Source of the DNA: Thermodesulfovibrio sp.
GTDB lineage: Bacteria > Nitrospirota > Thermodesulfovibrionia > Thermodesulfovibrionales > Thermodesulfovibrionaceae
Length of the DNA stretch: 39,495 nucleotides
NCBI GenBank assembly: GCA_025060075.1
Contig: JANXCZ010000027.1
Coordinates: forward strand, 1-39,495
Reading direction: 5' to 3'
Part shown: positions 8,990-16,333 of the stretch, in pieces
Layout of the letters: every line of letters begins with the position of its first letter
Position numbering within the stretch: position 1 is the first letter of the stretch
Notes under the pieces: generated by a model
The model's database searches: none
What the model was told of the DNA's origin: nothing
What the model saw: only the letters and a program-made list of their open reading frames with translations
Position numbers and translations under genes: made by a program

Positions 8990-10043
8990 ATATGAAATTA
9001 GAACTAAAAGAGTTTTTGACAGAATAAGCTCTTCTTCTGATGCTTTTTTAATAACTAACATTAAAAATATCAAGTATCTTACAGGTTTTAGTGGTAGTTT
9101 TGGTATTGCTCTTGTTACATGGAAAGGATGTTATCTTTTTGTTGATTTTAGATATTTTGAACAAGCAAAGAAAGAGGTAAAAGCTGAAGTATTATGCTTT
9201 AAAAATCTATGGATTGATGAACTAAAAAAGATAGTTAATGATATGCAAATAAAAAGACTTTCTTTTGAAGTAACTTGTAGCTATGAAGCCTTTTTAAAAC
9301 TCAAAGATAATATACAAATTGAACTTATACCTCAGTATTACATAGTTGAAAAAGAAAGAGCAGTTAAGGATGAAGAAGAAATAAGAAATATAAAAGAGGC
9401 AATAAAAATCGCAGAATCTGCTTTTTTGCGGATAAAGAATATTATAAAGGAGGGAAATACTGAAAAGAATATAGCAAGAAGTCTTGAAAATGAGATAAAA
9501 AAAGAAAGCGATACATTACCTTTCCCTATAATTGTAGCATCAGGGGAAAATTCTTCAATGCCTCATTGGAGATTCTCTGATAGAACTCTTAAAAGAGGAG
9601 ATTTTGTTATAATTGACTGGGGTGCTGAATATAATGGTTATTTCTGTGATATGACAAGAACATTCATAATAGGAGAGGCTTCAGAAAAACAAAAAGAAAT
9701 TTATGAATTAGTAAATAATGCAAATATGCAAGCAATTAAAGCATGTAAAGCAGATACATTAGCTAAGGAGATTGACGCAGCAGCAAGAAATTTGATAAAA
9801 CAGTTTGATTATGATGACAAATTTGGTCATGCAACAGGACATGGTGTAGGGCTTGATATTCATGAGTTTCCTAAGATAAATTCTGAATCTGAAGAAAATA
9901 TTAAAGAAGGTATGGTTTTTACAATAGAGCCAGGAGTTTATATAGAAGGCTTTGGAGGAGTAAGAATAGAAGATATGGTATTGGTGAGAGAAAACTCAGT
10001 GGAGATTTTGACAAATCTGCCAAGAGATTTAGAAATTCTGTAG
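8979..10043 (+). CDS. M24 family Xaa-Pro aminopeptidase
   Basis: 354 residues. An N-terminal creatinase-like domain (FLITNIKNIKYLTGFSGSFG) precedes a pita-bread catalytic domain. Metal ligands appear in order: Asp in IIDWGAEYNGYFCDMTRTF (two Asp), His in GHATGHGVGLDIHE, Glu in FTIEPGVYI and Glu in GGVRIEDM. It would remove an N-terminal residue preceding proline from cytosolic peptides. Start is TTG at 8979, chosen because AAGGAG sits exactly 7 bases upstream; it overlaps coaBC by 11 bases. The order M24 peptidase-efp-accB-accC is widely conserved in bacteria. Confidence 0.93.
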   Translation: MENKYEIRTKRVFDRISSSSDAFLITNIKNIKYLTGFSGSFGIALVTWKGCYLFVDFRYFEQAKKEVKAEVLCFKNLWIDELKKIVNDMQIKRLSFEVTCSYEAFLKLKDNIQIELIPQYYIVEKERAVKDEEEIRNIKEAIKIAESAFLRIKNIIKEGNTEKNIARSLENEIKKESDTLPFPIIVASGENSSMPHWRFSDRTLKRGDFVIIDWGAEYNGYFCDMTRTFIIGEASEKQKEIYELVNNANMQAIKACKADTLAKEIDAAARNLIKQFDYDDKFGHATGHGVGLDIHEFPKINSESEENIKEGMVFTIEPGVYIEGFGGVRIEDMVLVRENSVEILTNLPRDLEIL

Positions 10044-10053
10044 GAGGTGTTAG

Positions 10054-10617
10054 ATGATCTCAACATCAGAGTTTAAAAAAGGATTAAAGATTGTATACAA
10101 AGGAGAGCCATATGAGATAATTGATTTTCAACATGTAAAAATGCAACAGAGAGCTCCTATTGTGAGAACAAAGATTAAGCATCTTAAAACAGGAAGAGTT
10201 CTTGAGGAAAACTTCCCAGCTGGAGAAAAGTTTGAAAAGCCTGAGTTAGAGGAAAAAAAGATGCAGTATCTTTATTCTCAAGAAGACTCTTATGTGTTTA
10301 TGGATATGGAAAGCTATGAGCAGATATCTATTCCAAAAGAAAGAATTGGAGATGCTATATATTACATAAAAGAAGAGATGATAGTTGATGTTATTTACTA
10401 CAAGGGAGAGCCTCTTGTTATTGAACCTCCAATGTTTGTTGAATTAAGAGTAGCTGAAACAGAGCCTGCTTTTAAAGGAGATACAGCATCAGGAGGAACT
10501 AAACCTGCAAAGCTTGAAACAGGTCTTACAGTAAAAGTTCCATTTCATATACAGGCTGGAGATTTATTAAAAATTGATACAAGAACTGGAGAATACATTG
10601 AAAAAGTAAAGGAGTAA
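10054..10617 (+). CDS. efp: Translation elongation factor P with Gln at the modification site
   Basis: 187 residues, three OB-type domains, full length. C-terminal GDTASGGTKPAKLETGLTVKVP and KIDTRTGEYIEKV are diagnostic of EF-P, which stimulates peptide bond formation at polyproline stalls. In the domain I loop the sequence is HVKMQQRAPIVRTK. A gapless alignment, made from memory, with E. coli (PGKGQ, K34) and Thermus (LGRGG, R32) places Gln32 at the tip residue that is normally modified Lys or Arg. Codon 32 is cag at 10147-10149. No EF-P modification gene is seen in this window. GGAGGTG precedes the ATG. Confidence 0.96.
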   Translation: MISTSEFKKGLKIVYKGEPYEIIDFQHVKMQQRAPIVRTKIKHLKTGRVLEENFPAGEKFEKPELEEKKMQYLYSQEDSYVFMDMESYEQISIPKERIGDAIYYIKEEMIVDVIYYKGEPLVIEPPMFVELRVAETEPAFKGDTASGGTKPAKLETGLTVKVPFHIQAGDLLKIDTRTGEYIEKVKE

Positions 10618-10620
10618 AAG

Positions 10621-11064
10621 ATGGAAATTAGCGAAATAAAAGAAATAATATCTTTTCTTAAGGATACTGATGTAACTGAACTAAATATTGAAAAAGAAGG
10701 ATTTAAAATTAGAATTAAAAGAGGCTATGTTTATGGTCCTATAGAGATCACAAGAACTGTAAAACCGGTAGAGGAACCTGTGAAACCATCACAACCTGTA
10801 GAGCTTCAGGTTCAAGAGGAAAAACTTCATACTGTTACATCCCCGCTTGTTGGTACATTCTATAGATCATCATCTCCAGATTCTGCACCTTTTGTTGAGG
10901 TTGGTACAAGAGTTGAAAAAGGACAGGTACTTTGTATCATAGAGGCAATGAAGATAATGAATGAAATTGAGAGTGATGTCTCTGGAGTTGTTAAAAAGAT
11001 TCTTGTTGAAAATGGACAGCCTGTTGAGTATGGAGAACCACTATTTCTTATTGAGGTTGAGTGA
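10621..11064 (+). CDS. accB: Acetyl-CoA carboxylase biotin carboxyl carrier protein
   Basis: 147 residues. There is an N-terminal helical segment, a Pro-rich linker at about residues 47-65, and a C-terminal biotinyl domain starting near [13 protein letters not shown]. The biotin-accepting lysine is K111 in EAMKIMNE. The thumb loop seen in AccB ([11 protein letters not shown]) is present. It carries carboxybiotin between biotin carboxylase and carboxyltransferase in the first step of fatty acid synthesis. AAAGGAG is 5 bases before the ATG; it is directly followed by accC. The carboxyltransferase genes accA and accD are not in this window. Confidence 0.96.
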   Translation: MEISEIKEIISFLKDTDVTELNIEKEGFKIRIKRGYVYGPIEITRTVKPVEEPVKPSQPVELQVQEEKLHTVTSPLVGTFYRSSSPDSAPFVEVGTRVEKGQVLCIIEAMKIMNEIESDVSGVVKKILVENGQPVEYGEPLFLIEVE

Positions 11065-12413
11065 TGGGAGAGTTATTTAAAAAGATTTTGATTGCAAATC
11101 GTGGAGAAATAGCGGTAAGAATTATACGTGCTTGTAGAGAACTGGGAATAAAAACAGTAGCGGTTTACTCTGAAGCTGATAAAGATTCTCTTCATGTAAA
11201 GCTTGCAGATGAGGCAGTATGTATAGGACCTGCAAATCCAAGGCAAAGTTATCTAAACATTACAGCCATACTTTCTGCAGCAGACATAACTGATTCAGAA
11301 GCAATTCATCCAGGATATGGCTTTTTATCTGAAAACGCTCAATTTGCAGAGGCATGTGTTAACTCTGGAATTGTATTTATTGGTCCTACTCCTGAGAATA
11401 TAAGAATTGGAGGAGACAAAGCGAGGGCAAGACAGATATTAAAGAGAAAAGGTATTCCTGTAGTTCCAGGAAGCGATGGTCCTGTAAACACAGAAGAAGC
11501 CTGTTTTAAGATTGTAAAAAAGATAGGGCTTCCGATAATAATTAAAGCCTCTGCTGGTGGTGGTGGAAGAGGAATGAGAATAGTAAATGATGAAAAAGAT
11601 ATAGAACAGTCATTCTTTATGGCGCAAAGAGAAGCTCTCGCGGCATTTGGAAATGGAGAACTCTATATTGAAAAATATTTTCCAAAGGTAAGACACATTG
11701 AAGTTCAAATACTTGCAGATAAATATGGAAATATAGTGCATCTTGGTGAAAGGGATTGTACAGTTCAGAGAAGACATCAAAAATTGATTGAAGAAGCACC
11801 ATCTCCAGTTTTAAATGAGAAATTGAGAAAAAAGATTGGAGAGTATGCAATAAAGGCTGCAAAGGCTTTAAAATTTAGAAATATAGGAACATTTGAGTTT
11901 ATTGTTGATGATAAACTAAATCCTTATTTTATTGAGATAAATACAAGAGTTCAGGTAGAACATCCTATAACAGAGGAGATTACAGACATTGATATCATTA
12001 AAGAGCAGATTAAACTTGCAAAGGGATATCCTTTATCATTTAAACAATCTCAGATTAAGTTTAATGGACATGCTATTGAATGCAGAATTAATGCAGAGGA
12101 TCCAGAAAAGTTTATTCCTTCTCCAGGAGTAGTAGAATTTTTACACTTTCCTGGAGGACCAGGAATAAGAATAGACAGCTATCTTTATCAGGGATGTAGA
12201 GTTTCTCCTCACTATGACTCTTTGGTAGGTAAGATAATTGCAAAGGGAGCAAACAGACAAGAAGCTATAAATAGGATGAAAAGAGCTCTTCAAGAAACTT
12301 TAATAAAGGGAGTACAGACTAATATACCTTTATTTTTAAAAATTTTTGAACATCCAGACTTTATAAAAGGACAGTTTTTTACAGATTTTATTCAGACTAT
12401 GAACAACAAATGA
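11064..12413 (+). CDS. accC: Acetyl-CoA carboxylase biotin carboxylase subunit
   Basis: About 449 residues, full length. KKILIANRGEIAVRI opens the preATP-grasp domain. KASAGGGGRGMRIV is the Gly-rich ATP lid, with EAPSP and FIEINTRVQVEHPITEEITD holding catalytic Glu, Asn and Arg residues. The C-terminal domain contains HAIECRINAEDP. It carboxylates biotin on AccB using ATP and bicarbonate. The ORF track starts at the GTG at 11061, but the adjacent ATG at 11064 gives a more usual N-terminus with GAGG 7 bases upstream; it overlaps the accB stop by one base. The two choices differ by one residue. Confidence 0.96.
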   Translation: MGELFKKILIANRGEIAVRIIRACRELGIKTVAVYSEADKDSLHVKLADEAVCIGPANPRQSYLNITAILSAADITDSEAIHPGYGFLSENAQFAEACVNSGIVFIGPTPENIRIGGDKARARQILKRKGIPVVPGSDGPVNTEEACFKIVKKIGLPIIIKASAGGGGRGMRIVNDEKDIEQSFFMAQREALAAFGNGELYIEKYFPKVRHIEVQILADKYGNIVHLGERDCTVQRRHQKLIEEAPSPVLNEKLRKKIGEYAIKAAKALKFRNIGTFEFIVDDKLNPYFIEINTRVQVEHPITEEITDIDIIKEQIKLAKGYPLSFKQSQIKFNGHAIECRINAEDPEKFIPSPGVVEFLHFPGGPGIRIDSYLYQGCRVSPHYDSLVGKIIAKGANRQEAINRMKRALQETLIKGVQTNIPLFLKIFEHPDFIKGQFFTDFIQTMNNK

Positions 12414-13012
12414 AAGACTATAAGCTTCCATCAATATGTCTTATTGTATCAACTAGGGAAATTCCAGAAAAATTAGAGATGGCACTGAAGTCAGGGATTA
12501 GATGGATTCAATACAGAGAAAAAGATTTATCAAGAAGAGAGATTTTAGATTATGCTTTTAAAACAAGAAAAATAACAAAACAATACGATGCTCTTTTAAC
12601 TATCAATGACTATGTAGATATAGCAATTGCTGTACAGGCTGATGGAGTTCACTTAGGACAGGATGACCTTCCTATTGAAGCTGCAAAAAGAATATTTCCA
12701 GGAATTATAGGTATATCAACTCATAATCTTGATGAAGCTATTGAAGCTCAGAAAAAAGGTGCAAATTATATTGGATTTGGACCAATCTTTCATACTACAA
12801 CAAAAAAAGATGCTCTTAATCCAATAGGATATGATATCCTGTCTTTTGTTTGTAAAGAGTTAGAGATTCCTGTTTTAGCAATAGGAGGGATAAAAAAACA
12901 ACACTTACAAGATTTAAAAAAGATAGGTTGTAAATACTTGGCTGTATCATCAGGTATCTTATCAGGAGAAGTAAAGAGAAATGTAGAGGATTTTTTAAAA
13001 TTTTTCCAATAA
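12410..13012 (+). CDS. thiE: Thiamine phosphate synthase
   Basis: 200 residues, a TIM barrel. All family blocks are present: IQYREKDLSRREI, TINDYVDIAIAVQADGVHLG followed by QDD, GISTHNLDEA, FGPIFHTTTKKDA, LAIGGI and AVSSGI. It joins hydroxymethylpyrimidine diphosphate to the thiazole phosphate to give thiamine phosphate. It overlaps accC by 4 bases (ATGA). No other thiamine gene and no TPP riboswitch is visible, so expression probably depends on the upstream operon. Confidence 0.95.
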   Translation: MKDYKLPSICLIVSTREIPEKLEMALKSGIRWIQYREKDLSRREILDYAFKTRKITKQYDALLTINDYVDIAIAVQADGVHLGQDDLPIEAAKRIFPGIIGISTHNLDEAIEAQKKGANYIGFGPIFHTTTKKDALNPIGYDILSFVCKELEIPVLAIGGIKKQHLQDLKKIGCKYLAVSSGILSGEVKRNVEDFLKFFQ

Positions 13013-13015
13013 GTT

Positions 13016-13564
13016 ATGACAAAAAGTCTTGCGGATGTCATTGAAGGTTTATATAAAAATAAAAGCACAGGAGTGTTAACAGTAATTTTCTCGGAAAATA
13101 AAAATCTTTTAAAGTTTTATTTCAAAGAGGGAGAAGTTTACCATATTTCCTTTGGATTGAAAAAAGGAATTCAATGTTTATATGAGATAAAGTTTGATAA
13201 CTCTTTTTCATGTCAGTTTATACCTCAGATTTCAGTTAATGTAGAAAGTGAGACTTTATCAACTGAAGAGATAATAAAATATCTTAAGAGTATGAATAAT
13301 TTTGTTAATTCCGAGAGTTTTTCTTCGTTAGAGTTTCAAAAAATAAAGGATGCCATAAAAACGGCGTTAATAAGACAATTAGGACCTATAGGAAGTAAAA
13401 TAATAGATAAATATATTGCTGAAAGATGGATTTTAACCACTCCACCATCTAGGAAAGATTTTTTTAATTTAATTAATTTTTTAAAAGATGAGATAGAAGA
13501 TCCTATATCAAAAGATGAGTTTTTAAACGAGGTAAGCAATTTTATCGAAAAAGAATATAAATGA
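13016..13564 (+). CDS. DUF4388/PATAN-like protein opening the chemosensory cluster
   Basis: 182 residues. The N-terminal half (residues 1-60) has the pattern of a DUF4388/PATAN domain: SLADVIEGLYKNKSTGVLTV, then KFYFKEGEVYHISFG. The C-terminal half is helical, with TALIRQLGPIGSKIIDKYIA and a later KDEFLNEV, resembling the small C-terminal domain seen with chemotaxis and type IV pilus proteins (DUF8082-like). Both domain calls come from pattern recognition and the second is tentative. It starts 3 bases after thiE and overlaps the next gene by 4 bases, so it belongs with the chemosensory genes by translation coupling although transcription may read through from thiE. A role as an adaptor is inferred. 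Confidence 0.7.
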   Translation: MTKSLADVIEGLYKNKSTGVLTVIFSENKNLLKFYFKEGEVYHISFGLKKGIQCLYEIKFDNSFSCQFIPQISVNVESETLSTEEIIKYLKSMNNFVNSESFSSLEFQKIKDAIKTALIRQLGPIGSKIIDKYIAERWILTTPPSRKDFFNLINFLKDEIEDPISKDEFLNEVSNFIEKEYK

Positions 13565-14691
13565 AAAGAGAGTTTGGGCTAAAAACTGTTACCTCTTTTA
13601 TTTTGTTAACAATACTAATCTTTGCTGAGGTTTTGATGGTTGCTTTTAATTTTATTATTCAAATAAAACTCCTAAAAGAAGAGGAAAAACGAACAGTGGA
13701 ATCATCTATTAAGACAATAAATGTTTTTATTGATAGTGCTAAAATTTATTATCATCAGATGGCTTCTTTAGTTACTCATCTTCCTGAGATTCAAGAGGCT
13801 GTTAGTAAAAAAGATAGAAATTTTTTAATAGATAGATTCCTACCTGCTTTTAATTACTTAAAAGAAAACTTTGGTATTACTCAGTTTCATTTTCATATAC
13901 CTCCTACAGTTTCTTTTCTTAGACTTCATGACATAGAGAACTTTGGCGATGACATCTCAAGGGATCGTAAAACTGTGGTTCAAGTAGAAAAAACACGAAA
14001 AGGCTTAAGAGGCATTGAGGTAGATCGTGATGGATTGGGAGTAAGAGGAGTTGAACCTATTTTTTACAGAGGTAACTATGTAGGAAGTGTTGAGTTTGGT
14101 GGAGGATTAAAAAAAGAGATTGAGCAAATTAAAAAAGCAATAGATGCTGAAGTAGGATTAGTTTTATATAAAGATTTACTTTCCGGCTGGAGTGGTTTAA
14201 AGGATTTAAAATATAACTTTGGAGAATGGGTTTCCCTTTATTTTACTGCAAACGAACCTAATATGTTTATTTCTGAAGCTTCCTTAAGAAAAGCCTCTCA
14301 GTCTGAGGATAAGTATTATGTTGAAAAGCTTTCTAAATTAGGAAAAGAATATAATGTCGTTTATAGCCCTTTTAAAGATTTTTCAGGTAAAACAATAGGT
14401 TTTATATATTTTGTTAAAGAAAGTATAATAAGTCCCGTTAAGATTTTTAAAATTCTTGGTATAAATATCATGTTTTGTATTATAATCCTTATAGTTACTT
14501 TTTTATTAGCAAAATTTATGATGAATAAATATTTAATAAATCCATTGGTGAGGATTGTAAGAATCACAGAGGAGATATCAATGGGTAAAGTATCTCAAAA
14601 ATTAGAAGTTAAGAATGCAGTGGAAGAAATAGCTATTTTAGGGAAATCCATTGAAAGAATACGTATTACGATGAAAAGACTTCTTGACTAA
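13561..14691 (+). CDS. dCache-HAMP transmembrane sensor without an output domain
   Basis: 376 residues. TM1 is at about residues 9-33. The large periplasmic region shows the dCache_3-type signature FRLHDIENFGDDISRDRKTV (written here without its first L) and GLGVRGVEPIFYRGNYVGSV. TM2 lies at about 296-322, and a complete HAMP domain runs from INPLVRIVRITEEISMGKV to the C-terminus. The protein stops at the end of HAMP: there is no methyl-accepting coiled coil, kinase or cyclase. The family normally feeds such an output, so this one probably pairs with another protein, perhaps the nearby sensor-poor MCP (18078-19514). It overlaps the upstream gene by 4 bases and is followed by REC-PATAN after 11 bases. 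Confidence 0.85.
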   Translation: MKREFGLKTVTSFILLTILIFAEVLMVAFNFIIQIKLLKEEEKRTVESSIKTINVFIDSAKIYYHQMASLVTHLPEIQEAVSKKDRNFLIDRFLPAFNYLKENFGITQFHFHIPPTVSFLRLHDIENFGDDISRDRKTVVQVEKTRKGLRGIEVDRDGLGVRGVEPIFYRGNYVGSVEFGGGLKKEIEQIKKAIDAEVGLVLYKDLLSGWSGLKDLKYNFGEWVSLYFTANEPNMFISEASLRKASQSEDKYYVEKLSKLGKEYNVVYSPFKDFSGKTIGFIYFVKESIISPVKIFKILGINIMFCIIILIVTFLLAKFMMNKYLINPLVRIVRITEEISMGKVSQKLEVKNAVEEIAILGKSIERIRITMKRLLD

Positions 14692-14702
14692 AGGAGTAAA
14701 AT

Positions 14703-15890
14703 ATGGAAAAAGAAAAAATTTTAGTGATAGATGATAGTCCTCTTGTAAGAAAGCTTGCAGAGGTTGCTTTACAAGAAGCAGATTATGAGGTTTATACAGC
14801 TGCTGATGCAGAAGAAGGTTTGAAAGTAGCAGAAAGTATAAAACCTGATCTTATTTTAGTAGATCTTATAATGCCTAAGATTACAGGTTCTCAATTTTGT
14901 AAGATTATAAGGGAAAATGAAACTCTTAAAGATACTCCAATAATTTTGATTACAGGGAAGGGTGAAAGGGTAGGAGAAACATTTATGGAAAAATATCAAG
15001 TTTTAGACTATTTTATAAAACCCTTTAAATCTGAAGATCTTATAGAAAAAGTAAAGAAAGCCTTAAGTAAAGTTCCTGAAAGTATGCCTGAGGTATTAGA
15101 GATTGAACCTGAATTAGAGATAAAAGACATTGAAGAGATTCAACCTTCCTTTGAAGTTTTTGAAAAAGAGGAGTTGTCGTCTTTTAAACAAAAACCAGAA
15201 TCATTAGAGTTTTTAGAAGAAAAAGAGGTAAGTGACTTTATAGATGAGTCTCAGCAGTTGACAAAAGAAATTGATTTAGAGGAGGTTCAAGAGATTGAAG
15301 AACCTAAATTATTTTCTGAGATAGAAGAGATAAAACCTGAAGAAATAATATTTAAAGAGGAGAAAACTCAAACTGAACCAGATACTATCAAGGAAGAAAA
15401 GAGTATTTTTTCTCTAAGTGAGGTAGAAGCACTAATAGATGATAAATTTAAAGAATTCTATGAAAAAATTCTAGATGTTATTAATATATCCTTAGAAGGA
15501 GTATTAAAAAAGTATGGATTTATAAAGGATTCTTCCACAGTTCTTTCAGGAGATTTGAGATTTTTAAAGCTTCAAGAGATTTTTTCTTTAATAAGTTCCA
15601 ATGGTTTAAATGGGATTTTAACTGTTTTTGGTAAAAAAGACATCTATGAGTTTTTATTTATAAATGGAAGAATTATTTATGGAGTTTCAAATTTTCAAAA
15701 ATATAAAGTTGGTTTTAAACTACTAAATGAAATTCCTCAAGACCGGATTAAGACTATCACGATTGAGACTATAAATGCTATTAGGGAGTCTGAAATTGAA
15801 AAGTTTGTCTTTGAGATAAGGGATTTTTCAGAAAATTGGTTATTAAATAGAGAAAGTTTTGATCCTTCAGAGCTTTTTAAAGAAGTATAA
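14703..15890 (+). CDS. Response regulator with C-terminal PATAN domain
   Basis: 395 residues. The N-terminal receiver domain (1-122) is intact: acidic pair D10 D11, phosphoacceptor D54 in LVDLIMP, T84 and K106 in FIKPF. Residues of about 125-245 form a Glu-rich, low-complexity linker. The C-terminal domain has LSGDLRFLKLQEIFSLISSN, then GILTVFGKKDIYEFLFINGR, the PATAN/DUF4388 pattern found in response regulators that control motility or pili in other bacteria. AAGGAG lies upstream of the ATG. The complete receiver is notable because the CheA homologue in the same operon lacks its phosphoacceptor His. Phosphate would have to come from elsewhere, or the domain acts unphosphorylated. Confidence 0.88.
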   Translation: MEKEKILVIDDSPLVRKLAEVALQEADYEVYTAADAEEGLKVAESIKPDLILVDLIMPKITGSQFCKIIRENETLKDTPIILITGKGERVGETFMEKYQVLDYFIKPFKSEDLIEKVKKALSKVPESMPEVLEIEPELEIKDIEEIQPSFEVFEKEELSSFKQKPESLEFLEEKEVSDFIDESQQLTKEIDLEEVQEIEEPKLFSEIEEIKPEEIIFKEEKTQTEPDTIKEEKSIFSLSEVEALIDDKFKEFYEKILDVINISLEGVLKKYGFIKDSSTVLSGDLRFLKLQEIFSLISSNGLNGILTVFGKKDIYEFLFINGRIIYGVSNFQKYKVGFKLLNEIPQDRIKTITIETINAIRESEIEKFVFEIRDFSENWLLNRESFDPSELFKEV

Positions 15891-15928
15891 TAAAAAAGAA
15901 GAGAGAATTTATATTGGTGGCAATAAAA

Positions 15929-16333
15929 ATGAATGAAGAAAAAAAGGAAACAGAAAAGTTTTATTGCGTTTTTGGTGTAGGAGAGAGAGAGTTTTTGATT
16001 CCGAAAGAAAATGTTATACAAATTTTAGATGTTACAAAGATATTTCCCATACCTGGAGCGCCAGACTACGTTGTAGGTGCATTACCTGTCAAGGGTAAGA
16101 TATTTCCTGCAGTAGATCTTGCCAAGGTTTACAATATTGAGAGATTAGACTACTCTGATAATAAACTTCTTGTTATTGAAGTAAAGGGAGAAAAAATAGG
16201 AATTTTATCAGATATTACACCTTTTTTTGTTAGTTTTGAATCAGATATAGTCTTAGAAGACTTTATTGATCCTGAAAAACTTTTTGAACAACTGAAAATT
16301 CGTTCTAAAGAAGAAAAAAAAGATGCTAAATAA
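15929..16333 (+). CDS. cheW: CheW-like chemotaxis coupling protein
   Basis: About 134 residues, a single CheW domain: FYCVFGVGEREFLIPKENVI, then IFPIPGAPDYVVGALPVKGK and FPAVDL, ending with EKIGILSD. CheW bridges receptors and CheA in chemosensory arrays. The ORF track begins at a TTG at 15914; the in-frame ATG at 15929 is preferred because GGTGG lies 8 bases upstream and it starts directly before the domain. It overlaps the cheA-like gene by 11 bases, indicating coupled translation and probably stoichiometric production. Confidence 0.88.
   Translation: MNEEKKETEKFYCVFGVGEREFLIPKENVIQILDVTKIFPIPGAPDYVVGALPVKGKIFPAVDLAKVYNIERLDYSDNKLLVIEVKGEKIGILSDITPFFVSFESDIVLEDFIDPEKLFEQLKIRSKEEKKDAK

Noticed and set aside
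12300-12420. TPP riboswitch for thiE
   Set aside because: thiE overlaps accC with no leader, and no conserved THI-element motifs are present.
15070-15440. Repetitive Glu-rich stretch in the REC-PATAN gene as a DNA repeat
   Set aside because: It is a low-complexity acidic linker in frame, without true repeat units.
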